A DNA stretch of 64,000 bases, from assembly GCA_024760905.1 (NCBI GenBank), contig CM045733.1, positions 19,409,501-19,473,500 on the forward strand. Reading direction: 5' to 3'. A program made the translations under genes and the position numbers. The notes beneath the pieces were generated by a model that was not told where the DNA came from, searched no databases, and saw only the letters and a list, made by a program, of their open reading frames with translations. Source of the stretch: Plotosus lineatus. Lineage: Eukaryota; Chordata; Actinopteri; Siluriformes; Plotosidae. Below are positions 29,801-39,549 of this stretch, one piece after another; positions within the stretch are counted from its first letter, which is position 1, and the number at the start of each line of letters is the position of its first letter.

Positions 29801-32800
29801 GATCTAAGTCGTAACTCGAGTAGTGACTGTATTTAGTGGTCCCACATTCCTCTGACTTTGCTCCTTGTGAGTTTTTTTCCCACAAGGTTTATCATGAATC
29901 GTGTAAACTCAATCACGCCAAACTTTTGAAGCCCTGATGGTTGCTATTCAGCAGGAGATAGCTGCTGTTCCACCTGACATGACCTGTCAAGCCATGGCAG
30001 TCTTCAGAAATCACGTCTAAGCGTGTTCTTCTTCTTCCGCACACCATCCAACTTCAATTTGTTGAAGACTCTGACAGTTTTAACCCTTTAGCAAGGGACA
30101 CAAACACGCCGACGGCTTTGCAGCTACTCTTTACGAAAGTCAGCAATGGTTCTTTTACATGCTTCTTGCCATCGACAGTGAGAGACATGGTCCACCTTTG
30201 ATAACCCAATTAGCTGCACTGGGGGGGGCGACAACCTTGTGGAGAGTGGGACTCGAACCCCCAACCTTAGGATCAGCGATCCAGCGCCCTATACCACTGG
30301 ACCACCACTGCCCCTGTGTTGACATCAACAGTAACTATTTGGAGGATGCGAACTTGAAAACCTGTTCAAACCTGAAGTTCCATGTGTCAAATAACAATTA
30401 AATTGTGTTTTTCTTTTTTTAAATGCACGTTTGAAACGTGGCTGTTATTTGGTCACTGTACAATTAAATCACTTGCAGGATAATCAGAAGAAAAAGGTTA
30501 ACTGTGATAAAACTGTCTGCTGCCACCAATAGGTGAAAGGTAAGAATGCAGCGTGTTGATATTCAGGCCACCAATTTAGTGTTTCCATTCTCCATATGAA
30601 TGGGTTATTGGTAGCAGTAGGCAAAATAAACAATGATATCTGCAGGGCCCACTGTAAAGGTCTTCAAGAACTTAAATAACTAACATGATCATGCCTCACA
30701 GCAGAAGGGTCCTGAGTTTGAGTGCCTGGTTCAGTGAGGCTATTTCTGGGTGGAGTTTACATGTTCTCCATACGTGTGTGTGGGTGTCATTCATATACTG
30801 TATATGTATTCTGGTTCCTCCCACAGTCCAAAGATATGCACATTAAGCAAATGGACGGTTCCAAACCCCCATTAGGTATGAGCATGAATGGTTGTGTATC
30901 TGACTCCACGATGTTCTGGCAAGTAATGCAGCCGTGAGGGGGGGGCACAAACCAGTGTCTCTCCCTCACGCCGGTCCCAAGCCCGGATAAATGCAGAGGG
31001 TTGCGTCAGGAAGGGCATCCGGCGTAAAACAAATGGCAAATAAACTATGCGAATCACAAGAAAGAATGACATACCGGATCGGTCGAGGCCCGGGTTAACA
31101 ACGACCGCCATCAGTGCCGTCAACCAACAGGGTGCTGATGGAAATTGGACTACTGTTGGTCGAAGACGTCGAAGAAGGAGAGGCGGGAGGCGTGTCCGTT
31201 GCCAGAGAGAGAAGAGGAAAGGCATGAGTCTAGGACTGAAAGTAGGGACTTTGAATATTGGAACTATGACAGGAAAAGGTAGAGAGCTGGCTGACATGAT
31301 GCAGAGGAGGAAGGTGGACATACTGTGTGTTCAGGAGACCAGGTGGAAAGGTCGCAAGGCTAGAAGCATAGGAGCAGGGTTTAAGCTGTTTTATCACGGT
31401 GTGGATGGGAAGAGAAATGGAGTCGGAGTCATCTTGAAGGAGGGGTTTGCCAGGAATGTTCTAGAAGTGAAAAGAGTGTCAGACAGAGTGATGAGTCTCA
31501 AGTTAGAAATTAAAGGTGTGATGGTCAATGTTGTTAGTGCTTATGCCCCACAGACAGGATGTGAGCGAGAAGAGAAGGAGAGATTCTGGAGGGAGTTAGA
31601 TGAAGTGATGCAGAGTACCCCAGAGGTGAAAGAGTGGTCATTGGGGCAGACTTCAATGGACATGTTGGTGCCGGAAACAGAGGGACGAGGAAGTGATGGG
31701 TAGGTTTGGTATCCAGGACAGGAACGCAGAAGGACAGATGTTGGTAGATTTTGCAAAAAGGATGGAAATGGCTGTGGTGAATACTTTCTTCCAGAAGAGA
31801 GAGGAGCATAGGGTGACTTATAAAAGTGGAGGTAGGAGCACACAGGTAGACTACATCTTGTGCAGGCGATGTAATTTAAAGGAAGTCAGTGACTGCAAAG
31901 TAGTAGCGGGTGAGAGTGTTGCCAAACAGCATAGGATGGTGGTGTGCAGGATGATGCTGATGGTAAGGAAGGTAAAGAAGGCAAAGGCAGAGCAGAAGAC
32001 AAAGTGGTGGAAGTTGGAAGAGGAAGAGTGTCGGGTTGTCTTCAAGGAGGAGTTGAAACAGGCTTTGGGTGGTCAGGAAGTGCTTCCAGATGACTGGACA
32101 ACTACAGCGAATGTGATCAGGGAGACAGGTAGGAGAATACTTGGTGTGTCATCTGGAAGGAAAGTAGATAAGGAGACTTGGTGGTGGAATGAGGAAGTGC
32201 AGGAGTGTGTACAAAGGAAGAGATTAGCTAAGAAGAAGTGGGACATTGACAAAACCGAAGAGAGTAAACAGGAGTACAGGGAGACACAGCGTAAGGCAAA
32301 GGTAGCAGTGTCAAAGGCCAAACAGAGCGCGTTTGATGACTTGTATGCTCGGTTGGAAAGTAAGGAGGGAGAAAATGATTTATACAGGTTGGCACAGCAG
32401 AGAAATAGAGATGGGAAGGACGTGCAGCAAGTTAGATTGATAAAGGACAGAGAGGGAAATGTATTGACTGATGACAGAAGTGTGCTGGGAAGATGGAAAG
32501 AGTACTTTGAAGAGCTGATGAATGAGGAAAATGAGAGAGAAAAAGAGTAGAAGAGGTGACTGTTGAGGACCAGGAAGTAGCAAAGATTAGTAAGGGTGAA
32601 GTGAGGAGGGCATTGAAGAGGATGAAGAATGGAAAGGCAGTTGGTCCTGATGACATACCGGTGGAGGTATGGAAGTGTCTAGGAGAGGTAGCAGTAGATT
32701 TTCTGACAAGAACATTTAACAAGGTCTTAGAGAGTGAGAGGATGCCAGAGGAATGGAGGAGAAGTGTGCTGGTGCCCATTTTTAAGAACAAGGGAGACGT

Positions 32801-35800
32801 GCAGAGTTGTGGCAACTACAGAGGGATAAAGTTGATGAGCCATACGATGAAGTTATGGGAAAGAATATTGGAAGCTAGACTAAGGGCAGAAGTCAGCATT
32901 TGTGAACAACAGTTTGGTTTCATGCCCAGAAAGAGCACCACAGATGCAGTGTTTGCCTTGAGGATGTTAATGGAGAAGTACAGAGAAGGTCAGACGGAGC
33001 TGCATTGTGCCTTTGTGGATCTGGAGAAAGCATATGACAGGGTGCCGAGAGAAGAACTGTGGTATTGCATGAGGAAGTCTGGAGTGGCAGAGAAGTATGT
33101 TAGAGTGGTGCAGGACATGTATGAGAGATGTAAGACAGTGGTGAGGTGTGCTGTCGGTGTGACAGAAGAGTTCAAGGTGGAGGTGGGACTGCATCAAGGG
33201 TCAGCTCTCAGCCCCTTCTTGTTCGCTATGGTGATGGACAGGCTAACAGACGAGGTTAGACAAGATTCCCCATGGACTATGATGTTTGCAGATGACATTG
33301 TAATCTGTAGTGAGAGCAGAGAACAAGTGCAGGAAAATCTAGAGAGGTGGAGGTATGCCCTGGAAAGGAGGGGAATGAAGATTAGCCTCAGTAAGACAGA
33401 ATACATGTGCATGAATGCCAAGGACCAAAGAGGAACGGTGAGATTACAGGGAGCAGAGATAAGAAAGGTGGAGGATTTTAAGTACTTAGGCTGTGGAAAA
33501 GAGGTCAAGAAGCGTGTGCAGGCAGGTTGGAATGGTTGGAGAAAAGTGTCCGGTGTGATGTGTGATAGGAGGGTATCGGCAAAAATGAAAGGAAAAGTGT
33601 ACAAGACGGTGTTGAGGCCAACGATGCTGTATGGGTTAGAAACAGTGGCCCTGGGGAAAAGACAGGAGGCAGAGTTGGAGGTAGCAGAGATGAAAATGTT
33701 GAGATTCTCTTTGGGAGTAACGAGGATGGATAGGATTAGGAATGAGCACGTCAGAGGGACAGCACATGTAAGGCGTTTTGGAGACAAAGTCAGAGAGGCT
33801 AGATTGAGATGGTTTGGACATGTACAGAGGAGGGATAGTGAATATATTGGTAGTAGGATGCTGAGGTTGGAACTACCAGGCAGAAGGCCTAGAGGAAGAC
33901 CAAAGAGACGATTCATGGATGTGGTAAAGGAGGACATGAAGGTCGTTGGTGTAAGAGAAGAAGATGCAAAGGATAGGGTGAGATGGAGGCAGATGATTCG
34001 CTGTGGCGACCCCTGAAGGGAAAAGCCGAAAGGAAAAGAAGAAGAAGAAGATGATGTTCTGGCAAGTATTCCTGGGTGTATTCCTCCTTCTCCCCGAGTT
34101 AGCTTAGAGTCTCCTGCCTATTTGAAAAAAAAAAAATAGTAATTTGGTTTGAATAATTTTAATAAGTTTAAAATTCTGAGAAAAAGAAAAGAAAGTAACT
34201 TCCATATTACTAAACTACTTGTCTGTCTGTCTTCCTTTCGGCTTTTTCCCTTTTCTCGGGAGTCGCCACAGCGAATCATCTGATTGGCACGTTTTGATTT
34301 GGCAGAGGTTTTTACGTCGGATGCCCTTCCTGTCACAACCCTTTTTAGCAAGGGACAGAAACACGCTGACGACTTTGCAACTACTCTTTACGAAAGTCAG
34401 CAATGGTTCTTTTACATACCTCTCACCATAGACAGTGAGAGACATGGCCCGCCTTTGATAACCCAGTTAGCTGCACTGGGGGGGGACAGTGACAACCTTG
34501 TGGAGAGTGGGACTCGAACCCCCAACCTTTGGATCAGCGATCTAGCGCCCTATACCACTAGACCACCACTGCCCCCTATTACTAAACTACTTGTATATTG
34601 TTATATTACTAAAGTTCTGATCTCATTTGGTGGCGGTGGTGGCCTGATGGTAAAGGTGCTAGATCACTGATCACAAGGTTCGGGGTTCAAGCCCCACTCT
34701 CAACAGGTTGTCACTGTCCAACCCCCCCTCCCCCCAGTGCAGCTAACTGGGCTATCGAAGGCCGGTCATATCTCTCACTGTCTATGGTGAGAGGTTCATG
34801 TAAAAGAACCATTGCTGACTGTTGTTAAGAGTAAGCTGCATAGCCATCAGCGTGCTTATGCCCTGCGATGGCCTGGTGAGCTGTATAGGGTGTACTCTAC
34901 CCTCACCCAGAGTCGGAAAACATGAGCGCCAGGCTCCCTGTGACCCTCATTAGGATTAAGCGGTTCAGAAAAGAAATAAACGATCTAATTTGGGCAATAA
35001 CACCAAATAATGGCCATGATTCAAGAAATTTTTATATTGGGAACGAGCAGGACCTATATTGTTGACCATATCAACATCAGTAATTTTTGTTGTGGACAAG
35101 CGGCTCTTTTTTTTTTTTCTTTTTTTAAAACCTGTTTCCAAATATTGGACGATTACACACAATGTACTACTAATAAAGTATCAGCAACAATATTGCTGAC
35201 AGTCTGACACTGTTGCGATTGATCACAGATCTTCTTCTTTTCCTTTCGGCTGTTCCCTTCAGGGGTCGCCACAGCGAACCATCTGCCTCCATCTCACCCT
35301 ATCCTCTGCATCGTCTTCTCTTACACCAACTACCGTCATGTCCTCCTTCACCACATCCGCAAATCTCCTCTTTGGTCTTCCTCTAGGCCTGACAGATAGT
35401 CAAAGATATTTGGGGACTTGGCTGCAGACAGTCTCAGACTGAGTTGCTGACCATCCAAGATTTTCATCTCAGCATCATTTTATTTGAGTTACTTAGGAGA
35501 TCACATACACGGCTGTGGTTGTGTTTTGAGAAAGTTGCCAACTCGAAAAAACATGGGCAATTTCGAAAGAATATAATAAAAATAAGATCGGGCCTTAATA
35601 TGTTTGTGGAACTGATCCGCAGTGTATCTTAAAATATATATATCAGATTAATCTCATATAAGATGCTTATTGTTAAAGGTAGAATTATCTGGCAAATGAC
35701 CTACGAGTTGGGAAACGCAGGATACCCCAGCAACTGCACTTATCCAGAGCGAACCAACAGTGGCAACATAGTGGTACTGGGGCTTGAATCAATGACCTTC

Positions 35801-36215
35801 TGATCAGTAACCCAGATTCTTTACCACTGATCCGCCACTGCCTCCTAACTAATATTTAATTTATTTTACTGACACTGTGAAACAAGTTTCTATGGCAGGT
35901 AGTACTGCTCTGTTTCAATAGATATTATGAGAATACGTATTTGTAGGTATAAAGGTGGATTTTAGGCAGTGAAGAAACGGGGGGTACAGTAGCTGTAACC
36001 TTATGGTTAGAAAGAAAGCTTTGGGACTGAAAGGTTGCTGGTTTGATTCCCGAACCAGCAAGAAAAAAGTGTGGCAGTGGGGGATTGAGCTGCACCTTCC
36101 CTTCCTCCACATTAGTGGCTGAAGTGCCCTTGAACAAGACACCTAAACCCCAACTGCTCTCCGGGTGCCCCAGTGTACGCAGCAGCCCACTGTTCCGAGA
36201 GAGAGAGAGAGAGAG

Positions 36216-36253
<38 letters not shown>

Positions 36254-36519
36254 CACTTTGGATGGGTTAAATGCAGAGGAAATAACTGTCCTTACAGGAT
36301 TAATACAATACTGTACTGTACTTCAAAAAAAAAAAAAAAAATTTTAATGTTTGCTTTTGTTGGATGAATAGAAGATGTGACCCCTCTCTCATTTCTTCAC
36401 TCTGACAGCTGCCAGAACACAAAGAGAACTTAAACTCTCTGGCTTGATCATTAATAACAGATTAATCTGTCTTATATTTCTCTCTGACCCTGTGTCTGCA
36501 CATTCCACTCTCAGCTCCA

Positions 36520-36553
<34 letters not shown>

Positions 36554-37184
36554 CTTCTTCCTCTCCTCCAATTTGAGTTCTGCAGCGTCATCACACGCAT
36601 TCACGTGCCAGCTTGAAAAGAAAAATCATTTGTGGGGGCTGCTACCTTGCTCCTGATGGCTTAACTGCGCCACACTGTCCTGGTGATCCTCACAGTCATC
36701 CTTCCTGTCCCTCCCCCAGCACTGACAACCATTCACACACTTTAGTTTTTCTTTTATTTTTAAAACCCCATATTCCTTCAAATTGATTGAAAAAAGTTGC
36801 CTAAAATGCTTCCTTCATATTAATCATAGAGCTCATAGCATCATTCTCTAGCTACTGTTTGTGACAAGTTCATGTGAATGATTTTATGGAATAATTTCGT
36901 CTGTGATTTAACGTGCACCAGGATGTGTTCGACATCTGAATCATTCTCGATGAGAAGCACCGGATCAGTGAAACTCACCTACATATTCTGCATATGACGT
37001 GTATGGGGACCTGCGGCCGCGACGCTTGAAAAAGTTTGATGCATCTGATGCTGGAACAAAGACCTTCTTTGATCCTATACAGTTAGGTGATGAGAGAAGA
37101 CGTGTAAAAAACATCATATACATGCAGGTATCCCTTAAGCCCTCTCTATGTCTTTTTCTGTGTGTGTGTGTGTGTGTGTATATA

Positions 37185-37224
<40 letters not shown>

Positions 37225-38928
37225 TTTATACATTATGTGGACCCCTGACCAGTCAGTCACACATGCAGTACACACTTCCTGAGAATCCTATTCCAGATTT
37301 AGTCTTCCATTGCAGTTTACTGTGAAGGCTTCCCATTAGATTTTGAACAGATTTCCTCAGCCAGCCATAGGATGGGCGTAGTCATTCTTTTGGTTTGTCT
37401 CAGATGTGTTTCATGCTTCTGAGGCCAGGGTCCTGTATGGGGCACTCAAACTCATCCACAACGGGCTGGGCAAACAAACCATGGATGTTGCTTTGTGCAC
37501 TGGGCCACTGTTATTCCAGGATAGGTATGGGTCCCTAAACTCCAGTAAAGGGAACTTTTAATGATAAAGCATATACGGTCATTCAACTCAACTCCATTCC
37601 TATTTTGTAGTAGCTACTTAAAAAAAAAAACTATAAATGAGTCTGATAATCAGGTGTCCACATACATTTGGCTATATAGTGTGTCTTGGTGAAGATCAGC
37701 TAAATATTCTAACAAGGATAAGAACATCTGCCAGTTTTGACCTTGTGTCCATAAGGAGAATCAAAGCTTTTACTTGTGTATTTGTATGTTAAACTCACCC
37801 TGACGTTCAGTGACTTTTTCTTTTTCTTTTCCATTCTTCACTGCTGCACTTTCTACCTCAGACAGCACTAGCACGAGGGAGGAGGGAAGGAAATGGTTTT
37901 AATAGGAGGATGGCTGTGCAAAGATATTTATCTCGGTTTTCGTTGTTGAGGTAACTGGACACCTATCACCAGTACAGTTTTTAGGCAGTTGAAATACTTT
38001 CTGGAAGAATTAATAGAAGCTTTAGTTTCATTTCGAAGTGTTGCAGTAGAAACACAAGAGTGAGATCTTTAAGGAAAAAGCTCATAAACCATACGAGGGA
38101 AAAGTAGCAGCCAACAAATCAAATGTAAAATAATAGATATTCCATTATTTTGATATTCTCTCACTCCATTTACTCCAGTTTACTGTAAATATTTAATTTA
38201 GTGAGATTGCATAGTATTAACCTTTACAGAAATCAAACAAAAATGTGCCAAAACTTTTTTCCTTTTATTCCCTTAAGTTATGAAGTCTACCACAAAACAA
38301 ATCAGCAGTGGTGAAATATAAAATGCATCCTATATGGAGATCTCATTTGAGATTTCTGTATTTATAAGTTAAAAGACTAATATTTAGACATTTTAGTCTT
38401 ATTTATGAAAATTCTACATATATGCATAATATATGCTGTACCAAAGATTTGGGCGCCTATTCTTTTGTATAAACTTTGCTATAGATTTTTTATTTTATAA
38501 TTTGTATATTAGTTAGTACAAAAAATGAATATTCAGCACAGACTGAAATGTTACATACAAATTGTTAGTACAGTATGTGAATAAAAAGCAGCATATTACA
38601 TAGAAAACAAAAACACTTATCAGAGAAAACTATAAATGAAGGCTGCTGCGATTTACATACAAATAAAGAATCAAGTGTGACAGTCAACATTCCCAGGAGA
38701 ACTGTGGTAAGATACCCGGTAGATACTGTACTGGTAAAACTGCATAAACTGGACCCGATGCTGCTCAAATTAGTTCAATTTATTACTGTCCTGGTGTACT
38801 TTATAGCATTCTTATGTAGAGACCTCTGTCATTATTTATACATAACGTTCTACACCATTCCTTTGCATATGCCTAAAACGATTGTGTGTGTATATGTGTA
38901 TATATATATGTATATATATATATATATA

Positions 38929-38977
<49 letters not shown>

Positions 38978-39289
38978 CATATTATCTAATAAATAGTTTG
39001 TAAGAGTTAGTTTTTTCACTTTCAGTTGAATGCACTATTCTTTTTAAACAGACCCAATTACTTATATATTTATTTATGTACAGATTCCTTTTCTTAAATT
39101 TTTTGTTTGTTTAAAAGGTCTTGATCTACAGTTTATCCATAAAAGCTACACGTCCTACATTTTGTGGTTTCTGCATCTCCTCTCTATAAACACCCACACA
39201 TCCTCTCACACACATTGAATGATGCACTCACCAGTTAGGATGAGGACGATGGGCAGGAGGGCCAGCAGAACTATGTGCAGCCGGGCCAT
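25832..39289 (-). CDS. ucma: UCMA, upper zone of growth plate and cartilage matrix associated protein, five exons
   Basis: Exons in coding order: 39289-39232, 37852-37799, 37074-36979, 27188-27090, 25929-25832. They join to 405 bases, 134 residues plus TAA, against 138 in human. All four introns are phase 1 with GT-AG ends. UCMA is a secreted, vitamin K-dependent Gla-rich protein of cartilage and bone matrix. Features: hydrophobic signal peptide ([19 protein letters not shown]), propeptide, the conserved [16 protein letters not shown] with a basic furin-like site, a Glu/Arg-rich Gla domain ([39 protein letters not shown]) and a short C terminus [11 protein letters not shown]. Placement beside mcm10 and phyh matches human 10p13. 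Introns 3 and 2 are repeat-rich. Confidence 0.95.
26283..26560 (+). repeat. tRNA-headed SINE with L2-like tail
   Basis: Head GCACAGTGGGGTAGTGTTTA and B-box-like GGTTTGAGTCCC, then TCTTCCTGTGCTTGCATGGG and TTTCCTCCCACAG, ending GATCCCAATAGAATTAA. ucma intron 4. Confidence 0.72.
26764..26845. repeat. (AT)41 microsatellite
   Basis: 82 bases of uninterrupted AT in ucma intron 4; such runs are self-complementary and unstable. Confidence 0.97.
27090..27188 (-). CDS. ucma: ucma exon 4
   Basis: Between CCTTGCAG and AAATG|GTAAGA on the - strand. Encodes the first half of the Gla domain, [20 protein letters not shown] (human RVDELRREYYEEQRNEFENF). Confidence 0.95.
27189..28860. other. ucma intron 3, unassigned sequence
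   Basis: No gene or clear repeat was recognised apart from homopolymer runs (G run near 27664, T runs near 27217 and 27758). Small open frames here lack codon structure or motifs. Confidence 0.5.
28862..30020 (+). mobile_element. mariner-like remnant split by a Tigger element
   Basis: After the inserted element, 29835 onward reads [14 protein letters not shown], the SPDLAPCD-type block containing the third catalytic Asp of mariner transposases, then decayed C-terminal sequence to about 30018. The left part (28862-29173) shows no clean frame. Outer limits are estimates. Confidence 0.5.
29174..29829. mobile_element. Tigger/pogo deletion derivative with intact ends
   Basis: 656 bases between TA dinucleotides. 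Left end CAGTCACTATCCGAGTTACG; right end in complement CAGTCACTACTCGAGTTACG. Inside, a frame from 29498 reads [35 protein letters not shown] and [10 protein letters not shown], the pogo/Tigger DNA-binding region. An ATG with [10 protein letters not shown] at 29416 is probably its true start, in another frame. The DDE part is deleted. Confidence 0.8.
30080..30316 (-). mobile_element. tRNA-headed SINE copy
   Basis: In complement: GGGCAGTGGTGGTCCAGTGG head, GGGGGTTCGAGTCCCAC B box and CAGCTAATTGGGTTATCAAA core, ending near CTTGCTAAAGGGTTAAAAC, where the LINE-type tail variant would start; the tail itself is lost. Confidence 0.78.
30695..30925 (+). repeat. L2-tailed SINE, split by LINE copy 2
   Basis: Body with CTGAGTTTGAGTGCC and CCTCCCACAGTCCAAAGA; it continues at 34053 after the LINE (TTCTGGCAAGTATTCCTGGG). 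Confidence 0.62.
30926..34052 (+). mobile_element. APE-type LINE copy 2, full length with target duplication
   Basis: A perfect 16-bp duplication GATGTTCTGGCAAGTA at 30910-30925 and 34053-34068 fixes both ends. 3,127 bases: leader (GGTCCCAAGCCCGGATAAAT, GGAAGGGCATCCGGCGTAAA), endonuclease, RT, short 3' UTR and a GAA-repeat tail. It is the best-preserved copy here and so the most recent insertion. Lies in ucma intron 3, antisense to ucma. Confidence 0.93.
31047..34016 (+). pseudogene. LINE endonuclease-reverse transcriptase with three frame breaks (copy 2)
   Basis: Endonuclease: [33 protein letters not shown], then [20 protein letters not shown] in another frame, [10 protein letters not shown] and [14 protein letters not shown] from 32556: [54 protein letters not shown], catalytic [25 protein letters not shown]-terminal [13 protein letters not shown] and [11 protein letters not shown] stop. 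Breaks: near 31620 (shared with copy 1), a G-run shortened at about 31682, and an A-run near 32540. A 24-base deletion near 33492 keeps frame. Confidence 0.92.
34223..34576 (-). mobile_element. tRNA-headed SINE, LINE-type tail
   Basis: In complement: GGCAGTGGTGGTCTAGTGGT head, core, then GGGTTGTGACAGGAAGGGCA and GATTCGCTGTGGCGACTCCC, a tail matching LINE copies 1 and 2. Perfect 18-bp target duplication TATTACTAAACTACTTGT at 34205-34222 and 34577-34594. Confidence 0.92.
34630..34980 (+). mobile_element. tRNA-headed SINE, L2-type tail
   Basis: Same head and core as the neighbour at 34223 but in the opposite direction and with the L2-type tail. Near-perfect duplication GATCTCATTTGG / GATCTAATTTGG on either side. 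Confidence 0.88.
35229..35392 (-). mobile_element. 5'-truncated LINE 3' end (same family as copies 1-3)
   Basis: Complement of the LINE C-terminal frame and 3' UTR: CTTTCGGCTGTTCCCTTCAG, GGGGTCGCCACAGCGAACCA, then [15 protein letters not shown] in reverse. Stops abruptly at GGCCTGACAG. Confidence 0.88.
35675..35856 (-). repeat. SINE copy (TGTAAATGTAA-tailed family)
   Basis: Complement reads GGCAGTGGCGGATCAGTGGT and GATTCAAGCCCCAGTACCAC-like sequence; ucma intron 3. Confidence 0.6.
35980..36260 (+). repeat. SINE-like repeat ending in (GA)n(GT)n
   Basis: tRNA-like start with GTAACCTTATGGTTAGAAAG and B-box-like GGTTTGATTCCCGAACC, then CCTTGAACAAGACACCTAAA, GA and GT runs to 36251, and CTTTGGATGGGTTAAATGCA. 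Confidence 0.6.
36518..36553 (+). repeat. (CTG)n trinucleotide repeat
   Basis: About 10 CTG units followed by CTT units, in ucma intron 3 (CAG on the ucma sense strand). Confidence 0.93.
36979..37074 (-). CDS. ucma: ucma exon 3
   Basis: After CTGTATAG on the - strand: [20 protein letters not shown], then [11 protein letters not shown]. Human has [20 protein letters not shown]. Donor GTAG|GTGAGT. It carries the furin-type cleavage region separating propeptide from mature protein. Confidence 0.95.
   Translation of the reverse strand, partial: DQRRSLFQHQMHQTFSSVAAAGPHTRHMQNM
37160..37222 (+). repeat. (GT)n/(AT)n microsatellite
   Basis: Two GT runs separated by ATATAATATATATAT, 86 bases upstream (- strand sense) of ucma exon 3. 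Confidence 0.95.
37223..37790. other. ucma intron 2, unassigned with repeat-like tract
   Basis: 37230-37690 resembles a known fish repeat in style (GAACTCTAAGGGTCCACATA-type text in complement, ending GGCTATATAGTGTG), but no ends could be fixed. Confidence 0.3.
37799..37852 (-). CDS. ucma: ucma exon 2
   Basis: A 54-base exon ([18 protein letters not shown]) between CTGAGGTAG and CAGG|GTGAGT. Poorly conserved propeptide, chosen because only this acceptor keeps phase 1 with exon 1 and phase 1 with exon 3. Confidence 0.8.
38886..38974. repeat. (AT)n/(GT)n microsatellite
   Basis: Interrupted AT and GT runs in ucma intron 1. The rest of 37900-39200 holds nothing recognised. Confidence 0.93.
39232..39289 (-). 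CDS. ucma: ucma exon 1, start codon and signal peptide
   Basis: ATG in GCCATGG context. Encodes [19 protein letters not shown], a typical signal peptide, to donor ACTG|GTGAGT. The open frame continues 5' through a CA/CT repeat, but this ATG has the best context and places the hydrophobic segment at the N terminus. Confidence 0.93.
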
Positions 39290-39309
39290 GGCTAAGGCAG
39301 AGTGCGTGT

Positions 39310-39324
39310 GAGAGAGAGAGAGAG

Positions 39325-39371
<47 letters not shown>
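39310..39371 (-). repeat. (CA)n(CT)n tract just upstream of ucma ATG
   Basis: On the ucma sense strand a CA run then a CT run, ending about 21 bases before the start codon. It lies in the 5' UTR or core promoter. Confidence 0.93.
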
Positions 39372-39374
<3 letters not shown>

Positions 39375-39549
39375 AGCACTTCAGGTAGCACAACCTCAGC
39401 TGTTAGTCCTGGCACAGGGTACAAGAGAGGGAGGGAGACAGAAAGAAAGAAAGAAAGAAAGAGGGAAGGAAAGAAGAGTGGGAGGAGATGAGATGAGAAT
39501 TCCACAGACTCAGGGGACACAGCAGGGATGAGAGCTGAACCATGGTTCA

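Noticed and set aside
36389..36604. Poly-Gln frame over the CTG repeat
   Set aside because: No splice context or homology, and it lies in a ucma intron.
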